Assembly (NCBI GenBank): GCA_027257055.1
Contig: JAPVLO010000570.1
Span: 1,626,001 to 1,690,000 of the forward strand
Direction: 5' to 3'
Length of the DNA stretch: 64,000 nucleotides
Source: Cephalopachus bancanus
Taxonomy: Eukaryota > Chordata > Mammalia > Primates > Tarsiidae
Shown: piece after piece, positions 1 to 14,169 of the stretch
How positions within the stretch are numbered: the first letter of the stretch is position 1
Layout of the letters: every line of letters begins with the position of its first letter
Program-made: the position numbers and the translations under genes
Notes under the pieces: generated by a model
Databases searched by the model: none
What the model saw: only the letters and a program-made list of their open reading frames with translations
Told to the model about the DNA's origin: nothing

Positions 1-226
1 AGTCACCGCAGCCCCGACCTGCTGGGCTCCGGTGATCCTTCCACCTCAGTCTTTCAAGTAGCTGGAACTATAGGTGCATGCTATCACACCTGGCTAATTT
101 TTTGATTTATTGTAGAGATGAAGTCTCGCCAAGTTGCCCAGGTGGGTCTTGAACCCGCGGGCTCAGGCAATCCACTCACCTCGGCCTCCCAAAGCGTGGG
201 ATTACAAGTTGAGCCACCAAGCCCGG
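1..226 (-). mobile_element. Young strepsirrhine Alu, cut by the window edge
   Basis: Reverse-oriented Alu with the AACCCGCGGGCTCAGGCAAT and AATTTTTTGATTTATTGTAG signatures of the young subfamily. The poly(A)-proximal end lies before base 1. Confidence 0.93.
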
Positions 227-408
227 TAATATATTTTCAATTGGATAAAAATAGTGGTCAAAATCTAGTCTTTAGTCGAATTTTCCTAGACTAAATCTGT
301 TATATAAGATGCAATTATTCATTCTGCTAGATGGAAACCTAAAGAAACCAAAGCTATTACATTATGCTATCATGTTTTATTTTTAAATGCATTAGAAAGT
401 ACTACATG
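227..408. other. Unique CHM intron 11 sequence
   Basis: AT-rich DNA with no recognised repeat or exon. Confidence 0.6.
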
Positions 409-521
409 TTAAGTATCCCTAACCTGAAAAATCTGAAATCCAAAATGCTCTGAAATGCGAAAAAAATCTAAAATCCTAAACACTTCTGACCCCAAGCATT
501 TCAGATAGGGGATACTTAACA
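409..521. mobile_element. MER2-like miniature DNA transposon
   Basis: A 113-bp palindromic element whose ends GTTAAGTATCCCTAACCTGA and TCAGATAGGGGATACTTAAC are inverted repeats. The TATCCCTAA / AAATCTGAAATCCAAAATG motifs are those of MER2-type Tigger (Tc1/mariner) elements; the interior is deleted. Confidence 0.75.
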
Positions 522-614
522 CATAAAACTATGTGGTTTAATATACTTTATTTTGCCAGTACTGATTTATACATAGTACCATGTAGATTAAATTTGTAAC
601 ACTTATCAAAAAGT

Positions 615-1440
615 ATAGGATCTGAGATATCATCTCACAACTGTTAGGATGGCGATCATAAAAAATACAAGAGATAGTAAGTGTTGGCAAAAATGTAGAA
701 AAAAGGGAACCCTTGTATACTGTTGGTGGTCATGTAAATTGCTACAACCATTATGGGTAACAGTATGGAGGGTCCAAAAAAATTTTAAAATGGAACTATC
801 ATACGATCCAGCAACCGTGCTCCTGGGTCTATATTCAAAGGAAATGAAATCAGTATCTCAATGAGATATCTGCAGTCTCACGTTCACTGCAGCATTATTC
901 ATTGCAGTCAAGATTTGGAAACAACCTAAGTGTCCCTCAATGAAAGAATGGATTTAAAAAAATGGAATTAATCAATCTTAAAATATCTTTAAAAATGCCA
1001 TTTGTGACAATACAGATAAACCTGGGGGACATTATGCTCAGTGAGACAAGCCAGACATAGAAAGGAAAATACATGATATCATTTGTACGTAAAATCCAAA
1101 ATAGTCAAATTCATAGAAGCAGAGAGTAGAATGGTGGTTGCCAGGGACAGAAGGTAGGCAAAATGGGGAAATGTTAATCAAAGGGTATAAAATTTCAGTT
1201 ACATAGGAAGAATACGTTTTTGAAGATCTAATGTACAGCATGAAGACTACAGTTAATAATACTGTATTGTATACCTAACATTTGCAGGGAGTAGATCTTA
1301 AGTGATCTCAAAACAAAATAAAGTAACAATATAAAGAGATGGATATGTTAATTAGCTTGACTATAGAAATCAGTTCACCATGTATATGTATAACAAAACA
1401 TGTTGTACACCTTAATATATATAACTTTAATTTAAAAATA
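615..1440 (+). mobile_element. L1 3' end (L1MA/MB-like)
   Basis: ORF2 terminus with GTTGGCAAAAATGTAGAAAA and TATACTGTTGGTGG, followed by a 3' UTR with the older mammalian pattern (GGTGGTTGCCAGGGACAGAA, TGTTGTACACCTTAATATAT) and an A-rich end. Frames are broken. The element ends 14 bp from CHM exon 11. Confidence 0.88.
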
Positions 1441-1453
1441 GGACTGAATTTAC

Positions 1454-1517
1454 CTGTTGATCTGAATCTGCTTTTAGTACAGATCTATCTGTAATCAGTA
1501 TGGCCCTGGAGATCTGC
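1454..1517 (-). CDS. CHM: CHM exon 11 (REP-1, about codons 450-471)
   Basis: The 64-bp exon completes the split arginine and encodes [20 protein letters not shown] and a final Gln, with Ile and Ala where I recall Val and Thr in human. The donor is GTAAAT. The acceptor is TGCATTACAG with a poor pyrimidine tract, preceded 47 nt upstream by a long TG repeat on the coding strand. Skipping this exon would shift the frame. An old L1 3' end starts only 14 bases past the donor side. The exon is too short and split to show as a long reading frame. Confidence 0.93.
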
Positions 1518-1562
1518 CTGTAATGCACAAAACAGTAAGGCATGATTCAGATTCCATGGAGT

Positions 1563-1564
<2 letters not shown>

Positions 1565-1620
<56 letters not shown>
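1565..1620. repeat. (AC)28 microsatellite in CHM intron 10
   Basis: This is an uninterrupted run of 28 AC units; on the CHM coding strand it reads (TG)28. It lies 47 nt upstream of the exon 11 acceptor and is probably length-polymorphic, as pure dinucleotide tracts of this size usually are. It may influence splicing (see findings). Confidence 0.97.
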
Positions 1621-1625
<5 letters not shown>

Positions 1626-1952
1626 ACCACAGAAGGCATGTGGCAAAGATTTGAGTCAGGATAACAGTGGCATCTCCCAAAACCAAGTGAACCTTGGCTT
1701 TAATCTTTTCTTGGCTGAAGAACGAAGGATGTGTGACCTACAGACAAACCCTAGCTAAAGCAAAGGAGTTGAAAATTATAAGATCCTCAAAAATCAGAAC
1801 CTATAAGAGGAGTAAGATCCCGAACATATTTTTGGTTTGGTATACAGTTGCATGTTACTTAAAGAGCACAATCAGAAACATCAATACAACCGCCCAGCTA
1901 AATTTTCCTAACTTTCTCCTTCCCTTGGCTAGCCAGTGGAGTGGTGCCTTAC

Positions 1953-2057
1953 CTGTATTGCACACGTGAACATGTACTCTCAGACAAGTGACTGTCCTCC
2001 ACAAGGAAATGCTTAGACATTATTCTCTGACCAAATTGATCTATAATCGCTTTACAT
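1953..2057 (-). CDS. CHM: CHM exon 10 (REP-1, about codons 415-450)
   Basis: The 105-bp exon encodes [20 protein letters not shown] then [14 protein letters not shown] and two bases of an arginine codon. It matches REP-1 after the exon 9 block. The acceptor is ATTTTTTATAG and the donor GTAAGG. The reading frame stays open for a further 150 bases upstream of the acceptor, but that part is intron and carries no REP-1 similarity. The length equals that recalled for human exon 10 (c.1245-1349). Confidence 0.95.
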
Positions 2058-4599
2058 CTATAAAAAATAAGCATATAAAAAATATTCACATTAATGATTG
2101 AATAACTGAGAAAATAAACATAATCGGGTAACAATTTTGAATCTAAAACCAAATTCTTGCAAAGATTAAAGAATTGCCTACAATTCCACATTTTCTGATA
2201 CAAAACTGATACCAAATTACGTAATATATATTCCTGTTGCTATTTTGAGGTCTTTTAAACTATAAAATAAATATAGAATACAACTCTAACATTTATTTAT
2301 TTTGAATGTCATTAGTAAGTAGAATGAAGCTAGGACCAGTATTATGGTATAATTATAAGCTTTCCTCATATTTAGGAACACTTTTCCTTTGTTTGGAAAA
2401 CAGGCTCTTACTCACTCATGCGCTCTCTATCTCTCTTTAACAGCTCAAAGAAAAGTAAAAGAGAAAAGTTGATTATTAAATATCTTGTTATATCATTCAT
2501 AATCTGTAAAAGCCACTAAAGTCTTTTTGTTTTTCTGTTAAGTGTTGCTTTCTCTTTTGTTTGAGAATAGTTATCTGGTCACATGTTTGATGATGTTTTG
2601 AACAAAACAAAACAAAACAAAAACAGAAAACAAAAAACAAAAACCCAAACAACAAAAAACCCAGATAGAGTTTCTTTTAATATCTGTTTCCACTTCAAAG
2701 GATGATCATAGAAAGATTTCTTTCAAGTGCTGTCACCAAATAAGGCAAACACTTATGCATGGACATTATCAGGTCTCTGTCATCTGATATATGTTGGGAC
2801 GATGAATCATATAGACCTCCATTGACCTTCTTTCAATGTGTCAAGATAAAAGGATGAAAATTAGAATCCATCTCCTTGCAGTGCCACAAGTTATAAATGT
2901 ACTTTATAGGGCTCATTATCCAAACTAATGGACTAAGGGTGACATCCTTGAAATGGACTTACCAGTACTGACAAAGCCAGTATGCAATATTTTAGGAACT
3001 ATATGCAAATGACTGTGTATTTGCTATATCTTTTTATTATGGAAATATCAATATACTTTTGTCACAGCTTCTCCTTTTGAAGCTAGAATTATTTTACTAG
3101 ACATACACTTATATGTTGTTGCCTCTCAGAAAATGCAAGCAAATAATTTCAAACTCATACCATATTTTAATATATATGTTCAGTCATTGAAAAATAAGCC
3201 AAATAAGTGCTATTTACCAGGCATAAAAGGATTAAAAATAAAATTACTAACAACCAAGACAACAGTAAGAGGAATTTAATTTGTATTTCCTAAGGGCAGA
3301 TGTTGAAATTCTGATATTCTTGAATAAATGGCATACAACTGTTTTCAGGATAGACTATGGTGTCTAGTGATGTTATATATACATATTTTAACCAAATAAC
3401 CACATCATAACATAACATTTGTTATATTGTATTAATATTTATGTGATTACAATCTTACCCCACATCTTTAAAATATAAAAAAATTTTTAAGTAAAAAGTA
3501 TATATATTTGTGTGATTTTTCCTATCTCTTCTCTACTTCCTTTTCTCCACTTCTGTTTCTATCCATACCTCTTCACATTTCATAAACTAGAGCTCTTAAC
3601 TTATAAAATACTTAACTAAATAGATACAAAGTATTTATACCTAAATATTTTCCAAAATAATTATATAAAAACTGAAAAGGAAGGTTATTTACTCAGTCTC
3701 CTATTTTAAAATATTCATATATCATTTGAAACACAAAGTACTTCAGGCAATGAATGGAGAAGAGGATTCTGCAATCTGCCATTAACCACTGATCCCTATT
3801 TGTCCTGTAACCACTAACAAGACTTTTTCTTACCTTTAATTCAGAGACTATGGGAAGTCAAGAGGGAATAACTAGGCAGAAAAAGGGACGTGTTAAATTC
3901 TTAATATCTTGATAGAGGCTTGAGTTATATAGATTTATCATTTATGAAAACTCATTTAAGGAGCAATTAAGATTTGAATACTTCACTGTACATAAATTTT
4001 ATATCAAAAGAAAAACACTAAAATATTGAACTCTAGCTAATGATATGCATGCTAATGTGACTAATAAAAATATAATTCCTATAGAATGCAAAAGTGCAGC
4101 TTATTTTTATATTATAAGAAATGTATTTAAAAGTTAAAAAATGATATGCATGGTAAAGTGTCTAGGGAGTTGCTGATATCTCCAATTTACCATGAAATGC
4201 ATAAAAAGATGAATCAATAGATGGATAGAAGGATGAATATTTGGGTAGATATATGATTAAGTATATACTAAAATGCTGATATAAAATGGCAGGGGCGGAT
4301 GTTAGTAATAAATCTGATAAGTGTAAGTCTTTGCAAAGGGTTCCTATTTAAATAATATAATTAAACCTGGCCCTCAAGTTTGTCGAGACCTCCATGATAT
4401 GTATGCTTCCAAACACTAACAGGGCTGCTTTGGTGGTAGCCACATCTTTAGTGAAAGGTAGACATTGTTTTCAGAAGTTATACCATTAGAAACAACTACT
4501 GGGGAATTACTCAAAAAGGAAGTATGGGGATGTGAGGATTAGGGAGCTCAACCATACAAGAGCAAGATACTAAATAATGTGTCTATTTATGCTGAAAAG
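2058..4599. other. CHM intron 9, mostly unique AT-rich DNA
   Basis: Apart from an A-rich (AAAAC)n-like stretch at 2599-2662 and a degenerate GATGGATA run at 4205-4260, no repeat, exon or RNA gene is recognised. Confidence 0.55.
2599..2662. repeat. A-rich (AACAA)n simple repeat
   Basis: Run of AACAAAACAAAACAAAAC-type units. It may be a relic of an old A-tail, but no retroelement body is visible beside it. Confidence 0.8.
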
Positions 4600-4608
4600 C
4601 TTCTAATG

Positions 4609-4745
4609 AAACAGTGATTCTCAAAGGAGGAGGAGGAGGAGGAGAAGGAAGCAAATCAGAATCACACCTGGGGGACTTTTTCAAACTATAAGTACCCCTG
4701 GAGATTCTGATAAGCTCCCAAATCCCAGGAAAGAATCACTGTGAA
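4609..4745. mobile_element. MER5-like hAT fossil with (GGA)n insert
   Basis: CAGTGATTCTCAAA at 4613 and AATCAGAATCACACCTGGG are characteristic of MER5-type hAT-Charlie elements. A (GGA)n run at 4626-4645 interrupts it. Confidence 0.6.
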
Positions 4746-5864
4746 GTGTGCCACTGCTACTGTTGGATCTTTGTATTGTCTTAGGTGGAGAAAGGTCAAA
4801 GGCTATTGGTACAGAGAAAATGTTTGATTTTACAGAAACTGGTGATTGTTATATATGCCAAAATCTCAGTCTGGTAGATGATGATAACATGACTCACCTG
4901 ATAAAAGCAGTCCAAACCAAGGCATGTTTAAACAAGTGATAAGATTTGTTTTCCCCTCAGATACTTGACCTACTGTCATATAACCAGCCTAATTGGAAGA
5001 ACAATGAATAAAAGAATATTGATTTGGGACCTAGATTTAGTCTTTGTATTATAAAGACTAATATATAAAAAAGATGACATTTAAGTAATGGGAAACAGGA
5101 AAACGAAACAGTGCTGCCAGAGACATTGAAGCACCCTTCTGTCCACCCCTCCCACATAAACATGAGGAAGCCATTAAAGATTAATAGCATTTAGTTGAGG
5201 AACTTGCTGAGCCTCATAAATAGTACATTGAGGAGGAACATGATAGGAGTCCCCAGTTATAGGGACACAATGACCAAGCTGATCACAAGAATCACTGAAA
5301 CCAGACAGAATATTCCTAGAGCTAAGCTTCCCAAATCAACAAATCACAACAGTTATTCAGTTCTTCAGTTTAATGCTAAGAGGGTATAAACAGCAAAACA
5401 ATATTAAGGAAGAAAACACTGAGCAAGATAAATACTCAAAATCTAGAATTTGACCCAGAAGAGAAAAATAACATTAAAACAGGTATCCTAGTCTCTATAA
5501 TCTTCAGAATAAACAGCTCACCTAATTGCATGGCAAAGAAAGCAGAAATCACACATGAAATAATTAAAAGAAAAATATATTAAGGAAATTAGAACATTCC
5601 CAGTCATTGAAGGAAACAAAATAATTTTCCCTAAATCACTACACCTTTTTGAGCTTTCTCAAACACATTAATTCAAATGCCACCTCATCTATGAAACCAT
5701 TGCAAAATGCTTCCCACTCATTTGCCTTGGGTGAAAATATACTCCAGTAGTTTTAAACACCATTAACAAGTAGAAAACTCTAAATCTATGATTTTCTGCT
5801 CTGACTTCTCCTAAACTCTGCATCTATATTTTTAACTGTCTAGTATTTATTTATTTTTGGATAT
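4746..5864. other. Unique intron 9 sequence
   Basis: No recognisable repeat or exon. Short open frames at 4748-4939 and 5195-5389 show no protein family. Confidence 0.5.
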
Positions 5865-6090
5865 ACTCCAAATCCACTTTCAATAAATATTTAATTGACA
5901 AATATCAAGGTGTACAACATTATGATTTTATAACATATACAAGGTGTAATGATTAGTAGACAAATTAACACATCCATCACCACTTACAGTTACCATTTGT
6001 GAGGCGGGGAGGGGGTGAGGATACTTAAAAAGCTGCTCTTATCAAACTGAAATTAAACAATACAGTATTATTAACAAAACCCTTTTTAAA
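5865..6090 (-). mobile_element. Old L1 3' UTR fragment
   Basis: The pattern TTGACAAATATCAAGGTGTA, ACACATCCATCACCACTTAC, AGTTACCATTTGTG and ATACAGTATTATTAAC matches the reversed 3' UTR of L1M elements. Confidence 0.75.
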
Positions 6091-6289
6091 AGCAGCATGC
6101 CCCAAATTGAATTTATAATGGTTCACCTGTTCCAACCAGCAGAGTTTCCCTATCTTAAATCTTTCTTCTTATGTCTAATCTGCTACTACATTTTGATTTT
6201 GCCTTATAAATAGTTGCTGAAACTACTTCTCTCCATCTCCACTGACACTGCTTTAGACTCTTATTATGTCTAATAAGACCATGGACTAT

Positions 6290-6860
6290 TAGCAAATTGG
6301 TAGTTCAATTGTTCAACATAAACATATGGCATAACAAGCACGTGCTGAGCACTGTTCTAAGAAGAAAAAATAAAAATGCCTTGTTCTACAGCAGCTCCTA
6401 ATATAATGAAGGTTCAGACACAGGCAATGTGAAAACAATGACAAAGTCCAGTGAAAAGAGATAAGGACAAGGCACTGTAGAGTACTAAGCAGAGGTCACT
6501 AACTCACCTTAGGGTGGAGTGTCAGGGAAGGTTTTTTGGAGGAACTGACACATTTGCTGCCTTTAAAGTATCAAATACAGTTAAAGCAAGCAAATAAGGA
6601 GACCATCTCAGGTATAAGAGCAGAATTTGCAGGGAAACAGAGGCGAGTAAGACAGGAGCAAGGACAGAGATCCCTGAGCAGTTCAGTATTTGCTGACTAT
6701 AAAATAGAAAGAAAGAAGGGAAGAGAGACGAGGCTAGAGAAGCAGGCAGAGGCTAGACTGCAGTTTTCTGTGCACGTGAAAGGGTTTTAGACCTTATTCT
6801 GAGGTAATATAAAGCCACTGAGGCTTTTTAAATAGGGAGGGAGAGAGTCAGACCTGAATA
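6290..6860. repeat. Possible ancient interspersed repeat
   Basis: The run of phrases on a lost-weight, purine-rich theme (GTGTCAGGGAAGGTTTTTTGGAGGAACTGAC, CTTATTCTGAGG, AAGCCACTGAGG) resembles a common mammalian repeat of this kind, but I cannot name the family. A similar purine-rich stretch occurs at 27000-27440. Confidence 0.35.
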
Positions 6861-6929
6861 CTAAACAGATATCAATGTGCAATTATCTTCTTAATTTTTA
6901 AAAAGCTGGAATGGCAGTTATGGCTTTAT

Positions 6930-7238
6930 TCTTATTCTTATTTATTTATTTTTTGAGTTGGGGTCTCACTCTGTTGCCCAGGCTGGAGTGCAGTGGCACC
7001 ATCATGGCTCATTGCAGCCTCAACTTCTTGGGCTCAGGTGATCCTTCCACCTCAGCCTCCTGAGGAGCTGAGACTATAGGCGCACACCATCATGCCCGGT
7101 TTATTTTTTGGTTTTTTTTTTGTAGAGACTAGGTATCGCTATGTTGCCTAGGCAAGTTTCGAACTCCTGGGCTCAAGCAATCCTTCCATCTCAGCCTCCC
7201 AAATTGCTGGGATTACAGGCATGAGCTTCCACGCTCAA
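6930..7238 (-). mobile_element. AluJ-like Alu
   Basis: Full dimer in reverse with ancestral features (GGCTGGAGTGCAGTGGCACC, TCGAACTCCTGGGCTCAAGC). It is older than the GGTTCGAGACCC subfamily. Confidence 0.9.
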
Positions 7239-7254
7239 CTTTACCTTGTTAATT

Positions 7255-7395
7255 TATTTGTTCTGTAATATCCCCCAGTAGACTATACACTCCATGAGAA
7301 AAAATACTCTGATTACCTTTTACTCTGCTGTATTCTCAGTGCCTGGCACACAGAAAACAACTAACACTTGTTGTATGGATGGGTTAAAGGATGGA
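7255..7395. mobile_element. L2 3' end fragment
   Basis: GACTATACACTCCATGAGAA and CAGTGCCTGGCACACAGAAA followed by a TTGTATGGATGGG tail are the L2 3' terminal pattern. Confidence 0.7.
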
Positions 7396-7644
7396 TAGAT
7401 GATTGAATTATGCTGTACATGTGAACAGTACAGAGACGAGGGGGAAAAGATACAGAATCTCTGATTTAGGAGGTATAGGATAGATTTCCATCATAGTACT
7501 TTTTCCAAATCATAGCCAGAATTACCAAATTAAAAGCAGCAAATCTAATTTCATTTAAAATTACTACTAATTATAGTGCAAACTCCTCAGCACAGCATAG
7601 AAGGATCCTCACAATATGTTTCCCTCCACTGGATTCTAAGTCTT

Positions 7645-7900
7645 CGATTATATTAGCAATTGCTACTAGCTAACATATATTGAGATCTTACAATGTGCAA
7701 CAAGTGGTTTTACAAGCTTTATCTGTTCAGTTAATACTCATAACAACCCTCCAAGGTAGGTACTGTCAATTGGTCTACTTTCTAGATAAAGAAACTGGGT
7801 CACAGAGAAGTCAAATGACTTGCTCAAGTTCACAAAGTTAGTGACAAAGTCAGGATCCGAATCCCACCTACCTGACTTTAGAGATGCACTCTTTAGTGCA
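7645..7900 (+). mobile_element. MIR element
   Basis: Classic MIR order: TACAATGTGCAACAAGTGG, CTCATAACAACCCTCCAAGG, AAACTGGGTCACAGAGAAGT, AGTCAGGATCCGAATCC. A short L2-like end follows at 7905-7980. Confidence 0.88.
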
Positions 7901-7984
7901 GTCTCTTTGTACACAAGGGCAGGGTCTATGTTTTATTGCCTTTATTCCCATAGCTAGCATGGGGTTTGGTTGATGTTAAATATC

Positions 7985-8726
7985 TAGAATATGGTCAGTA
8001 CCTTTTATAAGCAGAACACACTAAAATCAGAGCTTCAGCAATAACAAATGGTATTAAGAGTCACTCATCTCACACTAGGTGTAACATATTACTCGTTACT
8101 AACTTCCAATATCTGGAAAAGGCATAGCTTTTCCTGACATCAGAAAAAAAAGACAACTGCAAGATACGGTCATAGCATGGAATCTAGTAAGTGACACAAC
8201 TAAAGTATACAGGAAATGCTAGCTGAAGTAATTGGGGTTACAGGCATATCTGGTTCAAGGTCATCTCTACCTTGCCCAAATATTACATACTATACTACTA
8301 ACTGGCCAACCTAATTTAAAAGAGTTTTACCTGGTCAGCATAGCTGTTCAACAAGAACATTCATTGTTTCCAAAAACAGTCAACAGAAGGGTACAGAATT
8401 AGAATTTAGTGAAATGGTATGGGAAAGAATCACTATATATACCTATATCTTCTTAAATTAAGAAAGCAGAGTCAATGAATTAAACAAAAATGGAAAATAA
8501 GATCTAGCTGAAAATAGGCACACATTTGGTTACATATTCCATATACCATGGTTTCATGTGTCTCTTCAATGCCCTATTTCTTCTCTTAAAGTTTGTACAG
8601 TAGCTTGATGTATAATCATATTAAACTCAATGTTATGATCATCTAGGCCTCTAATAGATTTCCAAAATGAAAGGTGAAGCAGAAAGCACAAAAAAGGCTA
8701 TAATCAGTGTTTAATCGTCATTCAAT
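7985..8726. other. Unique intron 9 sequence
   Basis: No repeat or exon recognised. Confidence 0.5.
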
Positions 8727-9264
8727 TACAAGGGAAACTCCCCCAAAACCCAGAATTATGTTTTGGATAATTGGTACATGTTCCAGGAACCCATCGGCAT
8801 CAGTGTACCAACCAGCTAGTGCTGCTGTGAGAGGGTACATTCGGCTTCAGTGAATTTTTTTTGGGAGGTACTTTCAACATGTTTGCCTATTTCATGCTAG
8901 GTGATTTGTGAGCACACCTGCCCACTCCACAATGAATAGTTGCAGTTTTTGCCCCAAAACAGCATGAGCCCCTCCCTATACACCCAGTCTAGCCTCATGT
9001 GACTTTTTTCTTTGTTCCCTGGATGAAGAAAGTCCTCAAAGGGAAACATGTAGCCAATGTGAAAGAGATGAAACAAAAAATGGCAAAAGTACTAAAAGGC
9101 ATCAACATTGGCAAGTTCAAAAACTGTTTTGAGCAGTAGAAAAGGCATCTTGATAGATGTGTTGCATCAAACTGAGAGTACTTTGAAGGTGACTGAGATT
9201 TAAACATGTAAAACTACATAATTTTTTATAAATAAACTTTGGGTTTTTTGGGTCCCCCCTTGTA
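8727..9264 (+). mobile_element. Mariner (MARNA-like) DNA transposon fossil
   Basis: Imperfect inverted ends, TACAAGGGAAACTCCCCCAA at 8727 and the complement of CCCAAAGTTTATTTA...CCCCCTTGTA ending at 9264, enclose 538 bp. The last part (9022-9190) is a mariner transposase C-terminus: MKKVLKGKHVANVKEMKQKM, then KNCFEQ, a stop, RHLDRCVASN, a stop, EYFEGD. Three stops and a short length mean it is a dead, internally deleted copy. The family name is from memory. Confidence 0.75.
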
Positions 9265-10795
9265 TTTGACTCAAAGTTACTGAGCATAATGAATACTATG
9301 AACTTGCCTTGGTTCTAGAGACATAATAGTGAGACCTTGTCTTTTCTTACAGAGAACTTATCAAATAATCATACAAGGGGATCTGACAGGGACAAGGAGG
9401 AGGGGTGGGCATAGGGTTCTGATCTAGTCTGAACTAGTTAGAACTTTGACCTGAAGTATGAGTAGCTCTTAACTACACTAAAGGGGAAAAGGTATGTCAA
9501 GTGTTCTACACAGAAAACTAGGGAAAGAAAAACAAACTAAAACCATAAGGGGACAAATATAAATCTCTGCATTTCCCTTAGTTAATATTATGATTATACT
9601 TAGAATAAACAGTTGTCTAAGTCAACCTGGACTCCTTCAAAAGAAATGTATGTTGGATACACCCAACTATAACGTCAAGGTTTTTCCCTCAAAATAAATA
9701 AATAAAATCCCCCACTTTATATTTAGGTCTCCTATTACTGGTATCTCTCTCAATTATTTGGTTTTGAATGACAAAATGTTTGAGAAAGATACACTAACCT
9801 AAGCTAACTTTAATCAATGCTAGCTTTAGAAATTTATAGAGACTATTTGATTTGATAGAATAGATTTTTTAAAGCAAAAATTAATATAGATATGGTAATT
9901 AATGTTGGAGGTATGAATTTATAATTTTCAAGCATTGCTTGTCTCAAAATTTTTAAAGTTCACTTAAGCAATTCACTATAGTGATAATGCTACTGATATC
10001 AGGAATATTATAAATGCATGTCAAATTTTAAAAACTGTCCTAATACAGAAATACATAATTATGACTTGAAGTAAATTTTATAGTAAGAAAATCACATACA
10101 GAATAAAAAGTGGTTGTATCTTTAAAAAAACAAAAAACAAGATGGACAAGAAGATGACATCAGAATTGGGGTTCTGCTAATAGAATAAATAGCCTAAGTA
10201 GACACACAGACATGATGCTATTTAATTTATATTCACAAAAGTAGATACCTACAAGGTGTCCAACATTTAAAAAATTTCTCACTGGAACTGAAGATTACTC
10301 ACTATGTGAGTAATGGCTTACATTTGGGCTTATAAAATATTTTAAGGTCACTCATTTCTAAATATTAAGTTAAAACTAATAGTACTTTTCAAGAATGCTA
10401 AATAACTTAACCAAAGCATGTTAGATCTGAAAAGAAACTCAGAGATTCCTGCAGAGTCCATGTCACTCATCTTACAGATAAAGGAACAGGCCAAGAGAAA
10501 AGGATTTGCCCACTGTCATTCATGACACTGATAGAATTCCAAGTCATCTCTCACCCCAGGACTAACCAACCTTTACTCATGACTTAGCTGTTAAACAACA
10601 AATGTTATGTTTAAGATCTTTCTATGAAGCTATAAAATAACTGTTAAATTAGAAGCAGTCTGCCTGCTATTTAAAATTCATATTTGATTGCCTGTATATC
10701 TGGCAGGTTCATCTTGATTAGGCCTTAGAATGAATTAAGACCTGGAACTCCCAGTTTATTATGGAGCACAGTACCTTTCGCTAAATCCTCAACTT
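9265..10795. other. Unique intron 9 sequence
   Basis: AT-rich, no recognised repeat or exon. Confidence 0.5.
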
Positions 10796-10804
10796 TACCT
10801 TACA

Positions 10805-11005
10805 GATCAGTGTTTTTCAGTGTCATCTAAGGACTTCCTATATTAGATTCACTTGGGTGTTTCTTAAAACTGCAGATTCCCTGACTCCACCCTAAGCATA
10901 TTACTCAGTATCACTCTCCAAGGGCAAGGAGAAGAAATCTGCATTTTTTTACAAGCTTACCTGTAATTCTTAGGCACTTGAAAGTTTGAAAACTACCATT
11001 CTAGA
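10805..11005. mobile_element. MER5A-like hAT fossil
   Basis: CAGTGTTTTTCAGTGTCATC, ACTGCAGATTCCCTGACTCC and TTGAAAACTACCATTCT follow the MER5A order and its terminal inverted repeats. Confidence 0.7.
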
Positions 11006-13224
<2,219 letters not shown>

Positions 13225-14040
13225 GACTTGATTTTTTTCAAAATTTTACACTCAGGGAGTACACATGTGTATTTGTTACACAGACATATTGTTTAGTGGT
13301 GAGGATTGGGTCTAGGTGGCCCATTCCCCAGATAGTGAAAATTGTGCCCCATAGGTCGTTTCTGAACCCAAACCCCCTTCCCCACTCCTCCCTTATTGGT
13401 GTCCCCAGTGTCTATTACTTCCATCTTTGTGACCATTCAGCTCCCACACATGCGGCATTTGGTTTTCTGTTTCTGAGTCAGTTTACTTATGATGATGATC
13501 TCCAGTTCCATCCATGTTGCTCCAAAAGACAGGATTTCATTCTTTTTTTATGGTTGCGTAGTATCCCATGGTGTATATATACCACATTTTCATTATTCAC
13601 TGATTGGTTGATAGTCATTTAGATTGATTCCACATCTTTGCAACTGTGAATTGTGCTGTCATGAACATGTGGGTACAGGTGCCTTTTTCATATAACAATC
13701 TCTGTTCTTTAGGGTAGATACCTAGTAGCGGCACTGCTGGCTCAAATTGTAGATCCACTTTTAGTTATTTTAGTAATCTCCATACCACTTTCCATACAGG
13801 TTATACTAATTTATACTCCCACCAAAAGTGTGTAAGTGTTCTATTTTCATAGACATTACTCAAAAGAAGATACAAAAATGGCCTACAAACATTTGAAAAA
13901 AATGCTCAGCATCACTCATAGGGAAACGCAAATTAAAACTACGAGATACTACCTAATACCAGTCACAATGACCATTACTAAAAAAATAAAAAAACAACAG
14001 ATGTTGGTGTGGATGTGGAGAAAAGTAAACAATTGTTAAA
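13225..14040 (-). mobile_element. L1 with 5' inversion
   Basis: 13225-13838 is a reversed L1 3' UTR and ORF2 end (CCAGTTCCATCCATGTTGCT, TACTCCCACCAAAAGTGTG). At about 13850 the strand switches: 13850-14040 is L1 ORF2 in the plus direction (ACTCAAAAGAAGATAC to GTGGATGTGGAGAAAAG), which in the intact element lies immediately upstream. This is the structure expected from twin priming. The copy is diverged and non-coding. Confidence 0.88.
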
Positions 14041-14169
14041 GCTTTCTGGTGAGACTGACACAGAGTCACTTGATGATGGGTTTACAACCTAAAATTATGA
14101 AACACATTTAAAACTGTATCTTATTTTGACTGAGTATTAGCAGACAAACAAACAGCAGGGTTTTTTAAA

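Noticed and set aside
2058..2215. Upstream extension of the open frame over CHM exon 10
   Set aside because: The frame stays open past the acceptor by chance; the extra residues have no REP-1 similarity and the splice acceptor ATTTTTTATAG is clear.
13296..13622. 108-residue plus-strand frame
   Set aside because: Antisense of an L1 3' UTR and ORF2 end.
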